Shown in pieces: positions 1 through 10,841 of a stretch of 64,000 nt of DNA. Numbering within the stretch: the first letter of the stretch is position 1; each line of letters begins with the position of its first letter. Position numbers and translations under genes: made by a program. The notes below the pieces were generated by a model. That model was not told the origin of the DNA, ran no database searches, and saw only the letters and a program-made list of their open reading frames with translations. The stretch comes from Streptomyces albidus (ex Kaewkla and Franco 2022) (lineage in GTDB: Bacteria; Actinomycetota; Actinomycetes; Streptomycetales; Streptomycetaceae), in contig NZ_JACBXA010000004.1 of NCBI RefSeq assembly GCF_013870515.1, positions 1 to 64,000 of the forward strand. Direction: 5' to 3'.

Positions 1-942
1 TCCGGCCACCACCGCCAGGTCCACAGGCGCCCGGTGCGCCTCGGCGGGGTCGTCGGTGACGAGGGCGAGCCGGATGCCGCCGCGTACCAACGGGCCGGTC
101 TCGTAGGGGTACTGCCGGAAGACGGGCGCACCGACGCTGAGCACGAGGTCGTACGGGGAGAGCGTCTCGCGCAGACGCGTACGGTCCGCCGGGAGATGCC
201 CGGCGAAGCACGGATGGTCCTGGGGGAATCCCGCCCGGGCGCCGAAGGACTCCTGCCAGACGGGGCACTCGAGCCGCTCGGCGAGGAGCGTCAGTGCCTC
301 CCAGGTCTCCGGGTGGTCCGCACCCGCGCCCACGACCAGCGCCGGAGCGGCGGCGGAGTCGAGCAGCCCGGACACCTCGCTCACGGAAGCGGTGTCGACC
401 GCGGGAGGCAGCCGCAGCTCTGCGGGTGCGGGGAGCGGCACGTCCTCAGCGGGCTGCGCCCAGTCGTCCATCGGCACGATGACGAGGGCCGGGCCCCGGA
501 GCGTACGGGCGGCGTGCGCGGCACGGGCGACGGCTCCGGGGACGTCCTGGGCGCGCGGAGGCGTCTCCGTCCGTACGGGATAGTCGCCGGCCAGCTGCTC
601 CAGGCGGCCGGCGAGGAACGGCTCCTGGACGAGGTGCCGCCGGTCCTGCTGCCCGACGAGAACGACCAGCGGGGCGCGGTTGACGCGGGCGGTGGACAGA
701 GCGCCGACGGCGTTGCCCAGCCCCGCCGTGGTGTGCAGCAGCGCGAGCGCGGGTGCGTCGCGGGCGAGGGCCCAGCCGGTGGCGGCCCCGACGACGGAGC
801 CCTCGTGCAGTGCGAGCACGAATCGGATGTCGTCGGGGAGACCGGCGAGGAACGGCACCTCCGTCGAGCCGGGGTTGGCGAACACGGTGGTCAGGTCGTG
901 CCGGCGCATCACGTCGAGCGCCGCCTCACGGACGGTGGGCAT
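1..942 (-). CDS. Benzoylformate decarboxylase-like ThDP enzyme (3' end cut by window)
   Basis: The reading frame starts at ATG 942 with AGGAGCT about 8 nt upstream and stays open to base 1, giving 314 codons of a protein normally near 530. The N-terminal ThDP pyrimidine-binding domain is clear. It has ANPGSTEVPFL, Glu47 in ALHEGSVVGAATGWA and His70 in LLHTTAGLGNA. Ser26, Glu47 and His70 fall at the same numbers as in Pseudomonas benzoylformate decarboxylase, as I recall that enzyme. The position equivalent to its second catalytic His (281) reads GAPVFRQYPY, with Tyr instead. The substrate is therefore probably a 2-oxo acid, but benzoylformate itself is not proven. It lies 74 nt downstream of an MFS gene, probably co-transcribed, which suggests uptake followed by decarboxylation of an aromatic acid. 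Confidence 0.85.
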   Translation of the reverse strand, partial: MPTVREAALDVMRRHDLTTVFANPGSTEVPFLAGLPDDIRFVLALHEGSVVGAATGWALARDAPALALLHTTAGLGNAVGALSTARVNRAPLVVLVGQQDRRHLVQEPFLAGRLEQLAGDYPVRTETPPRAQDVPGAVARAAHAARTLRGPALVIVPMDDWAQPAEDVPLPAPAELRLPPAVDTASVSEVSGLLDSAAAPALVVGAGADHPETWEALTLLAERLECPVWQESFGARAGFPQDHPCFAGHLPADRTRLRETLSPYDLVLSVGAPVFRQYPYETGPLVRGGIRLALVTDDPAEAHRAPVDLAVVAG

Positions 943-1016
943 GGGTGTGGAGCTCCTGGTTCCTTGTGACTTCCGGTGCGGAAGGGCACCGGTGTGCGGC
1001 CTTGCGACGCGCGGCG

Positions 1017-2492
1017 TCAGACCTCGGCCGGCGGCCGGTAGCGGACCTGGGTGAGGATGCAGAACCCGACGACGACGATGGCCGCGTCCATCCACACGGC
1101 GGCCGTCCAGTCGCCGGTGCTGTCGCGGAGGACACCGCTGATCGCCGGGGAGAGCACGGCGCCCATCTCGCCGATGAGGTTCTCCATGCCGAACGCGGAG
1201 CCGCGCAGGCGCGCCGGCGCGAGCTCGGCGGTCAGGGCGTGGCCCACGGGCTGGAGCGCGTTGAAGAACAGGCTCGCGGTGAACAGGAGCAGACCCATCA
1301 CCCACAGGGACGGGTGCGCGGCCGCACTCAGGTACCAGGCGAAGGCCACGGTCAGCACGGCCTGGATGCCGGTGAAGGTCAGCATCATCTCCTTGCGTCC
1401 CCAGCCGCGGCGCAGCCCGTAGTCCGAGAGCCAGCCGCCGGCCGGGAAGCCGAGGATGCCCGCGCCCGCGTTGAATCCGGCGGTCAAGGCAGCGCTCATG
1501 AACGAGGAGTCCGCCGCACCGGCCACGATGGAGACCGACCAGAAGCTGAAGAACCACAGGTTCCACAGGATGGCGATGTTGCAGATGTAGAGCAGGAACA
1601 GGTCCCGGTTCTTGATCACCGGACCGATCTCCGTGCCCTTGCGGGCCAGCGCGAAGAGCACCAGGCCCACGGCGAGGGCCACTTCGAGCAGTGCGATCCA
1701 CAGCTCGGACAGACCCGCGCTGGTGCCCAGCCAGTAGACGGCCATGACCAGGGCCAGCGAGACGGCGGAGTACGCGCCCAGGTGCAGGGTCGCGCGGCTC
1801 AGCCCGCCGAGCGTGAGGTGGGAGCGGAACCACCAGGCGACGATGCCGCCCACGACGATGGTCGCCAGACCCAGCACCCAGAAGACCATCCGCCACGCCT
1901 CGACGTGGGCGAGGAACATCTCTCCGAACGCGACGAGTTCCGGCGTGAAGACGATCGCGATGGTGATGCCGAGGGAGAGACCGGTGATGACCACGCCCAT
2001 AGCCAGACTGCGGTCGCGCTCGGGGGTCGTGGCGGTGATCAGCGTGCGGTCGTTGGAGTAGAACGCGCCCTCGCCCAGACCTGTCACCACACGTACGACG
2101 ATGAAGGCGACGAGACCGCCGATGAAACCGGTGAGCATGGTGGCCACACCGGCCCACAGCAGGCTGACCACGATGAGGGTGCGGTGCCCGTACCGGTCGC
2201 CGAGGTAGCCGCCGGGGAACTGCGTGAGCATGTAGCCCGCGAAGAAGAGGCCGCCGACGAGACCGCCGAGGGCGTGCGGGTTCTCCGCGTCGGCGAGGAA
2301 GCCCACACCGTTGTCGATCATCCAGGTCACGACGGGGCCGGTGACAGCTCTGTCGGCGGCGCTCACGGTCCATCCGAGAAGCAGCAGGACCCACAGCGTG
2401 TGCCAGGAACGCCAGCCGCGGCGCTCCTGGGAAGTCTCCGCGGTCTCCGTACTCTGCTCGGCTGAAGAGGGGTCTCCCGGTACGGCCTTCAT
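1017..2492 (-). CDS. MFS transporter, anion:cation symporter type
   Basis: A 491-residue membrane protein starting at ATG 2492 with GGAG 6 nt upstream. After a charged cytoplasmic tail of about 28 residues it shows around 12 hydrophobic segments. The MFS loop signature GYLGDRYGHRTL falls between TM2 and TM3, and a second soluble-side loop GWLSDYGLRRGWGRKE falls in the C-terminal half. The overall pattern resembles the ACS family, which takes up organic anions such as hexuronates, phthalate or other aromatic acids. The gene is first in an operon with the ThDP decarboxylase and divergent from an IclR regulator. Import of the decarboxylase substrate is the simplest inference; the exact substrate cannot be read from sequence. 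Confidence 0.85.
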   Translation of the reverse strand: MKAVPGDPSSAEQSTETAETSQERRGWRSWHTLWVLLLLGWTVSAADRAVTGPVVTWMIDNGVGFLADAENPHALGGLVGGLFFAGYMLTQFPGGYLGDRYGHRTLIVVSLLWAGVATMLTGFIGGLVAFIVVRVVTGLGEGAFYSNDRTLITATTPERDRSLAMGVVITGLSLGITIAIVFTPELVAFGEMFLAHVEAWRMVFWVLGLATIVVGGIVAWWFRSHLTLGGLSRATLHLGAYSAVSLALVMAVYWLGTSAGLSELWIALLEVALAVGLVLFALARKGTEIGPVIKNRDLFLLYICNIAILWNLWFFSFWSVSIVAGAADSSFMSAALTAGFNAGAGILGFPAGGWLSDYGLRRGWGRKEMMLTFTGIQAVLTVAFAWYLSAAAHPSLWVMGLLLFTASLFFNALQPVGHALTAELAPARLRGSAFGMENLIGEMGAVLSPAISGVLRDSTGDWTAAVWMDAAIVVVGFCILTQVRYRPPAEV

Positions 2493-2500
2493 GGTTTCTC

Positions 2501-2594
2501 CGTCGGCGGTTGGTGCGGTACGTCAGCGGTTCGGTGCGGTGCCGTGCGCCCGGCGTCCGTCCAGGTCACGCCGAGCCGACCGTCAAGCTAGGCT
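2501..2594 (+). promoter_or_regulatory. Divergent MFS/IclR control region with a 20-bp tandem repeat
   Basis: The gap between the two start codons holds a near-perfect direct repeat. Unit 1 is 2501-2520 and unit 2 is 2521-2541, both built on CGTC-GCGGTT-GGTGCGGT, with one substitution and one inserted base. Downstream, TAGGCT at 2589-2594 is a good -10 hexamer for the iclR gene, about 43 nt before its preferred ATG. The repeat is a plausible IclR-family binding site controlling both directions. That is inference; IclR sites are usually short palindromes or repeats near the promoter. Confidence 0.4.
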
Positions 2595-2636
2595 CACGGA
2601 GCGGGGTGCGGAACACATGGGAGTATGTTTTCTGCT

Positions 2637-3398
2637 ATGTCGAACAACCATGCCGACGCCTACGCCGCCAGCTCGGTCGACAACGCTCTGCGCACCCTCG
2701 TGTATCTGCGTGGACACCAGCAGGCCCGCGTCACGGACATCAGCGATCACTTGGGTGTTGCCCGGTCCACGGCACACCGGCTGCTGACGACGCTCCGCGG
2801 CCACGGCTTCGTCGAGCAGGAACCCGGCAGCCGCCGCTACCGCCTGGGCCCGGTGCTGCTCGGCCTCACGCGCGGAGCCGTGGACGAGCAGAGCCTCGTC
2901 CAGGTCGCTCACCCGCACCTGGTGCAACTGCGGGACGCCGCAGGCGAGACGACCAACCTCCTTGTCCTGGACGGGCCGGACTCGCGCTTCGCCGACGGCG
3001 TCGAGGGCACGCACCCGCTGCGCGTGGGCACGCGCACCGGCGACCGCGTTCCCGCGTACGCCACCGCCGGGGGAAAGGCACTGCTGGCCGAACTCGCCCC
3101 GGAGGCGGCCCGTACGCGCTACCGCCGCGGTCTGACCCGGCTGACCTCGGAGACACTGACCGACCTGGAATCCCTGACCAGTGACCTCGCCCTCTCACGG
3201 TCCCGCGGCTACGCGCTCAACATCGACGAGAGCGTCACCGGCGTGCACGGTGTCGGCGTCCCGGTCCGCGACCGCTTCGGTACGTGCCTGGCAGCGGTGA
3301 CCGTCTCCGCCCCCAGCACCCGCCTCGACCTCTCACGCGCCGCCGAACTGGCCCCGCTGCTGCACCGCACCGCCGAGCGGATCGGGGCCGAGCTGTAG
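2637..3398 (+). CDS. IclR family transcriptional regulator
   Basis: About 253 residues. The N-terminal winged helix (residues about 12-70) contains RVTDISDHLGVARSTAHRLL, a typical IclR recognition helix. The C-terminal two thirds form the IclR effector-binding domain, with GTRTGDRVPAYATAGGKALL and the late GVHGVGVPVRD motif. An in-frame ATG at 2625 would add four residues, but GGGAG at 2619-2623 is placed better for 2637. It is transcribed away from the MFS-decarboxylase pair and shares their promoter region, so it most likely controls that pair in response to its substrate or a metabolite. Confidence 0.9.
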   Translation: MSNNHADAYAASSVDNALRTLVYLRGHQQARVTDISDHLGVARSTAHRLLTTLRGHGFVEQEPGSRRYRLGPVLLGLTRGAVDEQSLVQVAHPHLVQLRDAAGETTNLLVLDGPDSRFADGVEGTHPLRVGTRTGDRVPAYATAGGKALLAELAPEAARTRYRRGLTRLTSETLTDLESLTSDLALSRSRGYALNIDESVTGVHGVGVPVRDRFGTCLAAVTVSAPSTRLDLSRAAELAPLLHRTAERIGAEL

Positions 3399-3546
3399 AC
3401 GACGGGAGCGGCCGGGCCTGGGGGGTGGGACCGGTCCGGAGCGGGTCTTCGGTGCGGATACGGCCGAAAGCCGCCGCGTCACAACGCCCGTACACGGAAA
3501 GCCTCTCCGCGGCCAGCAGCGGGTCACGAACAGGAGGGCATCAAGC

Positions 3547-4287
3547 GTGGCATTCGGCATCGAGCGGTTAGCCGTGGCAGTCAAACACCTCACTACCCAG
3601 GTCACTGACATCAGCAGCGCACTCCGAGACGGATTCGCCGAAACCCGTAACCTCGTCAGCGAAGCCATCACACACACCCGAACAGACCTCGGCACCCGCA
3701 TCGACGACACTCGCCGCATCAACGAAGCCAACAGCCGCGACGTGGCAACCGTCCGCCGAGAACTTGCAGAGCTGCACGCTCTGATCGAGGGTTGGCGCGC
3801 CGACTCAGCAGAGGCGCGCAGCGTTCAACCGGCCGAACCCGAGCTCTTCGACAACAGCCCCCATGCAGGCGAAAACCAGCCGCACCATGACCTCCTCGCC
3901 CAAGCCGCCGGCGTAGCGAACGCCGAACTCGTCTGCCACCGCGACACCTGGGCCTTCCTCACTGAACGAGCAAGCCAGGGCGAGCATTTCCGAATGCCTG
4001 TCGACATCACCCACACCGACAGCGGCACGGTGCAAGTCGAACTCTCCGGTCGCAGCCTCATCGCCATCTCCGACGCACTTTGGCAAGTCACACAAACACC
4101 TGGCACCCCACCAGGCACCCACCACCTCGCCGCACAGGCCTACAACCGCATCCATGGCTCGCTCGCCGACAGCAACACAAGCCAAGTCGGGAACGTCATC
4201 CGCATCGTCATCGACGATCGTCGACCGAGCGAAGCCAGCAGCGACGGCTCACGCCAACGCAAGCTGAGCCCAGCCACAGACAGTTGA
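3547..4287 (+). CDS. Hypothetical protein with N-terminal coiled coil
   Basis: A 246-residue soluble protein starting at GTG 3547, 9 nt after a strong AGGAGG. Residues about 8-80 are strongly helical and charged, with heptad-like spacing (VKHLTTQVTDISSALRDGF and later RRELAELHALIEGW), so a coiled coil is likely. The C-terminal part has no motif I recognise. Codon use differs from its neighbours: more A-ending codons (many GAA, CAA, ACA) and a TTA leucine at codon 8 (3568-3570). This suggests acquisition by transfer and possible bldA dependence. No partner gene is adjacent, and I cannot assign a function. Confidence 0.7.
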   Translation: MAFGIERLAVAVKHLTTQVTDISSALRDGFAETRNLVSEAITHTRTDLGTRIDDTRRINEANSRDVATVRRELAELHALIEGWRADSAEARSVQPAEPELFDNSPHAGENQPHHDLLAQAAGVANAELVCHRDTWAFLTERASQGEHFRMPVDITHTDSGTVQVELSGRSLIAISDALWQVTQTPGTPPGTHHLAAQAYNRIHGSLADSNTSQVGNVIRIVIDDRRPSEASSDGSRQRKLSPATDS

Positions 4288-4376
4288 CGGTTCGGCGCCC
4301 TCTTCGGACTCAATGCGTTATCCAGGGCAGTCGACCCGACTGGCCCGGGTCGCGACGAACGGTGTCCGCTCAGAGT

Positions 4377-4414
4377 GAAGGGGGCGGCACCTCCGCACAG
4401 GTGCCGCCCCCTTC
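4377..4414. terminator. Strong bidirectional hairpin between convergent genes
   Basis: A perfect 16-bp inverted repeat, 4377-4392 pairing with 4399-4414 around a 6-nt loop. The stem is GC-rich and ends in a short run of A/T pairs. It lies between the rightward coiled-coil gene and the leftward ppdK gene and can serve either. Confidence 0.85.
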
Positions 4415-4543
4415 GGGTCCCCGGTCCGTCCCGCCGCCGGTGAGGTGGGCGGGCGCGGGACGGTCCAGGAAGACCGGTCCCTCTCGGCCTACGGCCGGGA
4501 GGTGTCCTCAGGGCGCGCTGAGGACAGTTGAGCCGGACGCGGC

Positions 4544-7246
<2,703 letters not shown>

Positions 7247-7654
7247 GGGACTCGACCCCTCGCGAACGGCTGCCCTGACGGCGGGGAGCGTACCCAGATC
7301 GAAGGCACAGAGGTACGTCAGGCAGTGCGCCAAAGGGCGGTAACCACCCGTCCGCCGTGGATCGAAGGCGGCAGCTGTCCCATCTGGCCTCAAAGATCAA
7401 CTCCATGAATCGAAGCGGTGACTCCGCATCGCGACGGAATTCGAGTCATCGAATACGTGGAGTCATCTCCGGGTTCGGAAGGTGAATCTAGGGCCGGTAA
7501 AGTCAAGGGCTGCACTTTGGAGACCTGGACTGCACAGGTGAGCGCTCGTTTGAGCGCACCCCTGATCAGGGTGGCGAGAATCACGCGTACGAGGGACCAC
7601 CCGGTCTCATGATGCGGACGACGATCTCGCTCATCGGCCACCGGCGCAGGCCCG
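7247..7654. other. Intergenic region upstream of ppdK
   Basis: About 400 nt with no gene I can support. On the minus strand TTGACT and TAGATT occur around 7485-7510, but only 10 nt apart, too close for a standard promoter. The ppdK promoter must lie here, yet I cannot place it. Short open frames in this stretch have no protein-like composition. Confidence 0.5.
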
Positions 7655-8542
7655 TCAGTCCGCCCGGACCACCTGCTCCAGCAGTTCCTGCAGCCGGAGC
7701 CCGCGCCGGGCGTCGAGGTCCGGTGAGCACCCGTCGCGTACGGCGGTCGCGAACTCCCGGCGCAGCACGGGCCAGCCGTCGTCGAGGTCGAACTCCGCGG
7801 TGTCGTAGACGAGTTCCTCCTGCTCCCCGTACAGCTCCACACGGGTGCGGCCGCGAGGCAGGCGCACCGCCCCGGACAGCGACGCCTGGCTGACGGCACC
7901 GCCCTCGTGCTCGCAGGTCAGCTCGATCCAGCGGCGTGAGTCGCCCGTCCCCCGCACGGAGACGATCGGGCCCACCGCCAGGTCGAGCAGGTCCAGCAGA
8001 TGCGGGCCCAGGTCGAGCAGCGCGCCGTGCTCCAGGCGCCAGGGCGTGGCCTGTTCGCCGCCCAGGAAGGCGCCGTGCAGATAGCAGGAACGGGCACCCG
8101 TGACCTTCAACTGCCGTGCGCGGCTGAGGAATTCGCGGGTCGCCGGGTGGTACCGCTTGCTCAGTACGAGCTGGGAGACGGTGCCGTTCGCGGTGACCGC
8201 GTCGGCGACGGCACGCGCCGACGCGAGATCGAGCCCGAGCGGCTTCTCGAGCAGCAGGGCGCGGCCCGCCTCGGCCGCCCGTACGGCCAACTCCGCCTGC
8301 ACGGAAGGCGGTACCGCGAAGGCCACCGCCTCGCAGACGTCGAGGAGTTCGTCGAAGGAGGCGACCGGGGTCGCGCCGTAGGGAGCCGCGACCTCCGCCG
8401 CGGCCTCGAATCTGCGCGCCCACACCGCGACCAGCTCCGTCTCCGGCCCCGCCGCCAGCATGCGGGCGTGCATGGTGCGGGCCCAGGGCCCGGCTCCGAC
8501 GAGGCCGACCCGTATCGGGTCGCCGGTCCACGGCTCGGTCAC
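7655..8542 (-). CDS. Gfo/Idh/MocA family oxidoreductase
   Basis: A 295-residue NAD(P)-dependent sugar or inositol-type dehydrogenase, slightly short for the family. The Rossmann motif VGLVGAGPWARTMHARML sits at the N-terminus and the typical EKPLGLDL (EKP motif) around residue 100. The C-terminal alpha/beta domain contains HGAFLGGEQATPWRLEHGAL. It is the last gene of the leftward carbohydrate operon, 73 nt after the ROK regulator. Together with the MDR dehydrogenase and the isomerase/epimerase on the other arm, it suggests that the imported glycoside is oxidised and epimerised. The actual substrate is unknown. Confidence 0.88.
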   Translation of the reverse strand: MTEPWTGDPIRVGLVGAGPWARTMHARMLAAGPETELVAVWARRFEAAAEVAAPYGATPVASFDELLDVCEAVAFAVPPSVQAELAVRAAEAGRALLLEKPLGLDLASARAVADAVTANGTVSQLVLSKRYHPATREFLSRARQLKVTGARSCYLHGAFLGGEQATPWRLEHGALLDLGPHLLDLLDLAVGPIVSVRGTGDSRRWIELTCEHEGGAVSQASLSGAVRLPRGRTRVELYGEQEELVYDTAEFDLDDGWPVLRREFATAVRDGCSPDLDARRGLRLQELLEQVVRAD

Positions 8543-8615
8543 GAGGGCTCCTTCGATACAGGGGTCGGCAGAGGGGATGAGGGTGCGGAGAAGGGGGGTT
8601 GGGGGCCCTGGTGGA

Positions 8616-9821
8616 TCAGCCGGCGAGGGAGGCGAGGCGTGCGTCGGCGCGGTCCGGGGCGTAGAGGTCCTCGACGACCATGGCGGCCGCGCCCGCGAGC
8701 CCCGCCCGTTCGCCCAACTGCGAGGTGACGACGCTCAAGTGGGCCGTCGTGCGGGGCATCGCGCGCTGGTAGAGCAACTCCCGCACGCCGGTGAGGAAGG
8801 GCGCACCCGCCAGGTCCCCCGCGATCACCAGCACGCCCGGGTTGAGCAGGGTGACGACCGTGACCAGCACCTCCCCCACGCGGCGGCCGGCCTCCCGCGC
8901 GAGCCGCACCGCGTCCGGATGCCCGGCAGCCAGGTGCTCGCGCACGCCCGAGCCCGAGGTCACCTCGATGCCCGCGTCCGTGAGCTGTCGGGCCAGTGCG
9001 CGACCGCTGGCGACCGCGGCGAGGCAGCCGTAGGAGCCGCACATGCACAACGCCTCGGGGCAGTCGTGCAGACGGATGTGGCCGATGTCGCCGGCGCCGC
9101 CGTCGATCCCGCGGTAGAGCTGGCCGTCCACCACGACGCCCGCGCCGATGCCGGTGGAGACCTTGACCAGAAGGAACGCCGCGCAGTCCTGGTGCCCGGC
9201 ACGCTGCTCGGCGTAGGCCATCAAGTTGGCGTCGTTGTCGACGAGTACGGGGACCGGGGGAACGGTGCCGTCGACGTGCCGGGACCATGCCTCCTGAAGC
9301 CGTTCCCGGATCGGGTAGGCGTCCCAGCCCGGCATGATCGGCGGCTGGATGACGAGGCCGGAGGCCCAGTCGACGGGCCCCGGCACGGACAGACCGATGC
9401 CGCAGACCCGTTCGGGGGCGGTACCGGACTCCTTCAGCAGAGCGGCGAACCACTGTGCCAGCCGGTCGAGTACGGGATCGGGGCCGTCGGCGATGACCAA
9501 CTCGCCGGAGCGTTCGGCCAGTACGGTGCCGGCGAGGTCGAGCACCGCGGCGCTCGCGTGCCGGGTGCCCAGGTCCGCTGCGAGGACCACGGCGTGCTCC
9601 GCGTCGAACTCCAGCCGTGTGGACGGGCGTCCGCCGGTCGAGCCTTCGACGGGTGCCGCCTCCCCTTCACGCAGCCAGCCCGCAGCGAACAGCTGGTCCA
9701 GGCGGTGTCCGACAGTCGACCGGGACAGCCCTGTTGCCCGCTGAAGGGCGCCGCGCGTGGTGGCTCGCCCGTCGCGGATCAGCCGCAGCAGGTGGCCCGC
9801 GCTCGCCTGGTTCCCGGTCAT
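8616..9821 (-). CDS. ROK family transcriptional repressor
   Basis: 401 residues. The N-terminal winged helix has ATTRGALQRATGLSRSTVGH as recognition helix. The C-terminal ROK sugar-kinase-like domain contains VVLAADLGTRHASAAVLDL and the zinc site CPEALCMCGSYGC. The conserved Glu that usually follows the last Cys of the ROK signature is Ala here. The domain may bind a sugar without phosphorylating it, as in regulators. It starts 7 nt after the downstream permease stop, inside the transporter operon, so it probably autoregulates this operon and the divergent one. A matching palindrome lies in the divergent promoter at 13434. Confidence 0.92.
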   Translation of the reverse strand: MTGNQASAGHLLRLIRDGRATTRGALQRATGLSRSTVGHRLDQLFAAGWLREGEAAPVEGSTGGRPSTRLEFDAEHAVVLAADLGTRHASAAVLDLAGTVLAERSGELVIADGPDPVLDRLAQWFAALLKESGTAPERVCGIGLSVPGPVDWASGLVIQPPIMPGWDAYPIRERLQEAWSRHVDGTVPPVPVLVDNDANLMAYAEQRAGHQDCAAFLLVKVSTGIGAGVVVDGQLYRGIDGGAGDIGHIRLHDCPEALCMCGSYGCLAAVASGRALARQLTDAGIEVTSGSGVREHLAAGHPDAVRLAREAGRRVGEVLVTVVTLLNPGVLVIAGDLAGAPFLTGVRELLYQRAMPRTTAHLSVVTSQLGERAGLAGAAAMVVEDLYAPDRADARLASLAG

Positions 9822-9828
9822 CTACTCC

Positions 9829-10716
9829 TCAGCTCTTGTCCGCACCGCTGGTCAGGCCCTCGGTCAACAGCCTTTCAGCGGCGAGGAAGAGGACGACCAC
9901 CGGGATGGTCAGTACCACCGATCCTGCCATCAGAACGGTCTTGGACACCTCGATGCCGTTGGCCAGCTGCTGCAGGCCGAGGGAGACGGTCCAGTTCTCC
10001 GGGGTCGCGGCGAGGAAGAGCAGCGCGAAGAGGAACTCGTTCCAGGCGATCATGAAGATGTAGAGGCCGGTGGCCATCAACGAGGGTGCCGCGAGCGGCA
10101 GAACGACCTTGCGGATCGTCTGCAGCCGCGAGCAGCCGTCCAGGGCGGCCGCCTCCTCGATGCTGTAGGGGATGGTCGCGAAGTAGTTCCTCATCATGTA
10201 GATCGAGACCGGCACGGTCTGTGCGATGTAGACGATCGCGAGCCCGACGAGGCTGCCCTGAAGGCCCATCCTGGCGAACATCACGAACAGCGGCACCGCC
10301 AGGAGGGTCGCCGGGAAGAGGTAGACCGCAAGGAAGAGCGCGCTCAGGTGCCGTCCGCCGAAGAAGCGCAGCCGGCTGACGGCGTACGAGCCGGGGATGG
10401 CGGCGAGCATGGTGAGCACCACGGCGCCGATCGAGGCGAGCGCGGAGTTGGAGAGCATGCCCAGGAATCCCTGGCCGCCCTCGGACGTCGGCTTGAGCAC
10501 TTCCTCGTACGTGCTGAGGGTGAACTCCTGGGCGCTCACCCAGAGTCGGCCCGGGTCGAGGAGGAGCGCGTCGATGGGTTTCACCGACAGCAGCAGCATG
10601 TAGTAGAAGGGCGCCAGCGTGATCACCGCCAGGAAGGCGATCACCACCCAGCGCAGCACGCCGAAGAGCCGCTCCTCGAACTGCGCCCGGCTCATGGGGA
10701 TCGATGCACGGCTCAT
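9829..10716 (-). CDS. Carbohydrate ABC transporter permease (MalG type)
   Basis: A 295-residue inner-membrane permease with six hydrophobic segments. The EAA loop that contacts the ATPase is visible as IEEAAALDGCSRLQTIRKVV. It starts at ATG 10716 with GGGAGAGG just upstream, and its start codon overlaps the stop of a 42-codon small ORF. It pairs with the MalF-type permease and the lipoprotein upstream. The operon lacks an ATPase gene. Streptomyces sugar importers commonly share the MsiK ATPase, so that is the expected partner. Confidence 0.93.
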   Translation of the reverse strand: MSRASIPMSRAQFEERLFGVLRWVVIAFLAVITLAPFYYMLLLSVKPIDALLLDPGRLWVSAQEFTLSTYEEVLKPTSEGGQGFLGMLSNSALASIGAVVLTMLAAIPGSYAVSRLRFFGGRHLSALFLAVYLFPATLLAVPLFVMFARMGLQGSLVGLAIVYIAQTVPVSIYMMRNYFATIPYSIEEAAALDGCSRLQTIRKVVLPLAAPSLMATGLYIFMIAWNEFLFALLFLAATPENWTVSLGLQQLANGIEVSKTVLMAGSVVLTIPVVVLFLAAERLLTEGLTSGADKS

Positions 10717-10841
10717 GACGCCTCTCCCGCATTCGCCCCCAGAGCTGCCGCCCGGGTGGTGCCCCCTTCTCCGCCCGCACGAGTCAGAGGCGCGGGCATC
10801 GCGTGCGTCTGCCGCCGGGTGGTTGTGCGCGCGTCGCTCAT
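10713..10841 (-). CDS. 42-aa small ORF coupled between the two permease genes
   Basis: ATG 10841 overlaps the stop of the MalF-type permease (ATGA), and its own TGA overlaps the start of the MalG-type permease (ATGA). A strong AGGAGG lies 5 nt before its ATG, better than the site before the MalG gene itself. The peptide is basic and low-complexity (MSDARTTTRRQTHAMPAPLT at the start) with no membrane segment. It could be a coupling ORF that hands ribosomes to malG, or the displaced N-terminal tail of the permease after a frameshift. I cannot tell which from one sequence. Confidence 0.45.
   Translation of the reverse strand: MSDARTTTRRQTHAMPAPLTRAGGEGGTTRAAALGANAGEAS

Noticed and set aside
753..2465. 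570-codon rightward ORF
   Set aside because: It lies opposite the MFS transporter. The translation is Gly/Glu/His/Arg-rich without domains, a typical shadow of GC-rich coding DNA.
7480..7512. Promoter TTGACT/TAGATT upstream of ppdK
   Set aside because: The hexamers are only 10 nt apart, far below the 16-19 nt needed.
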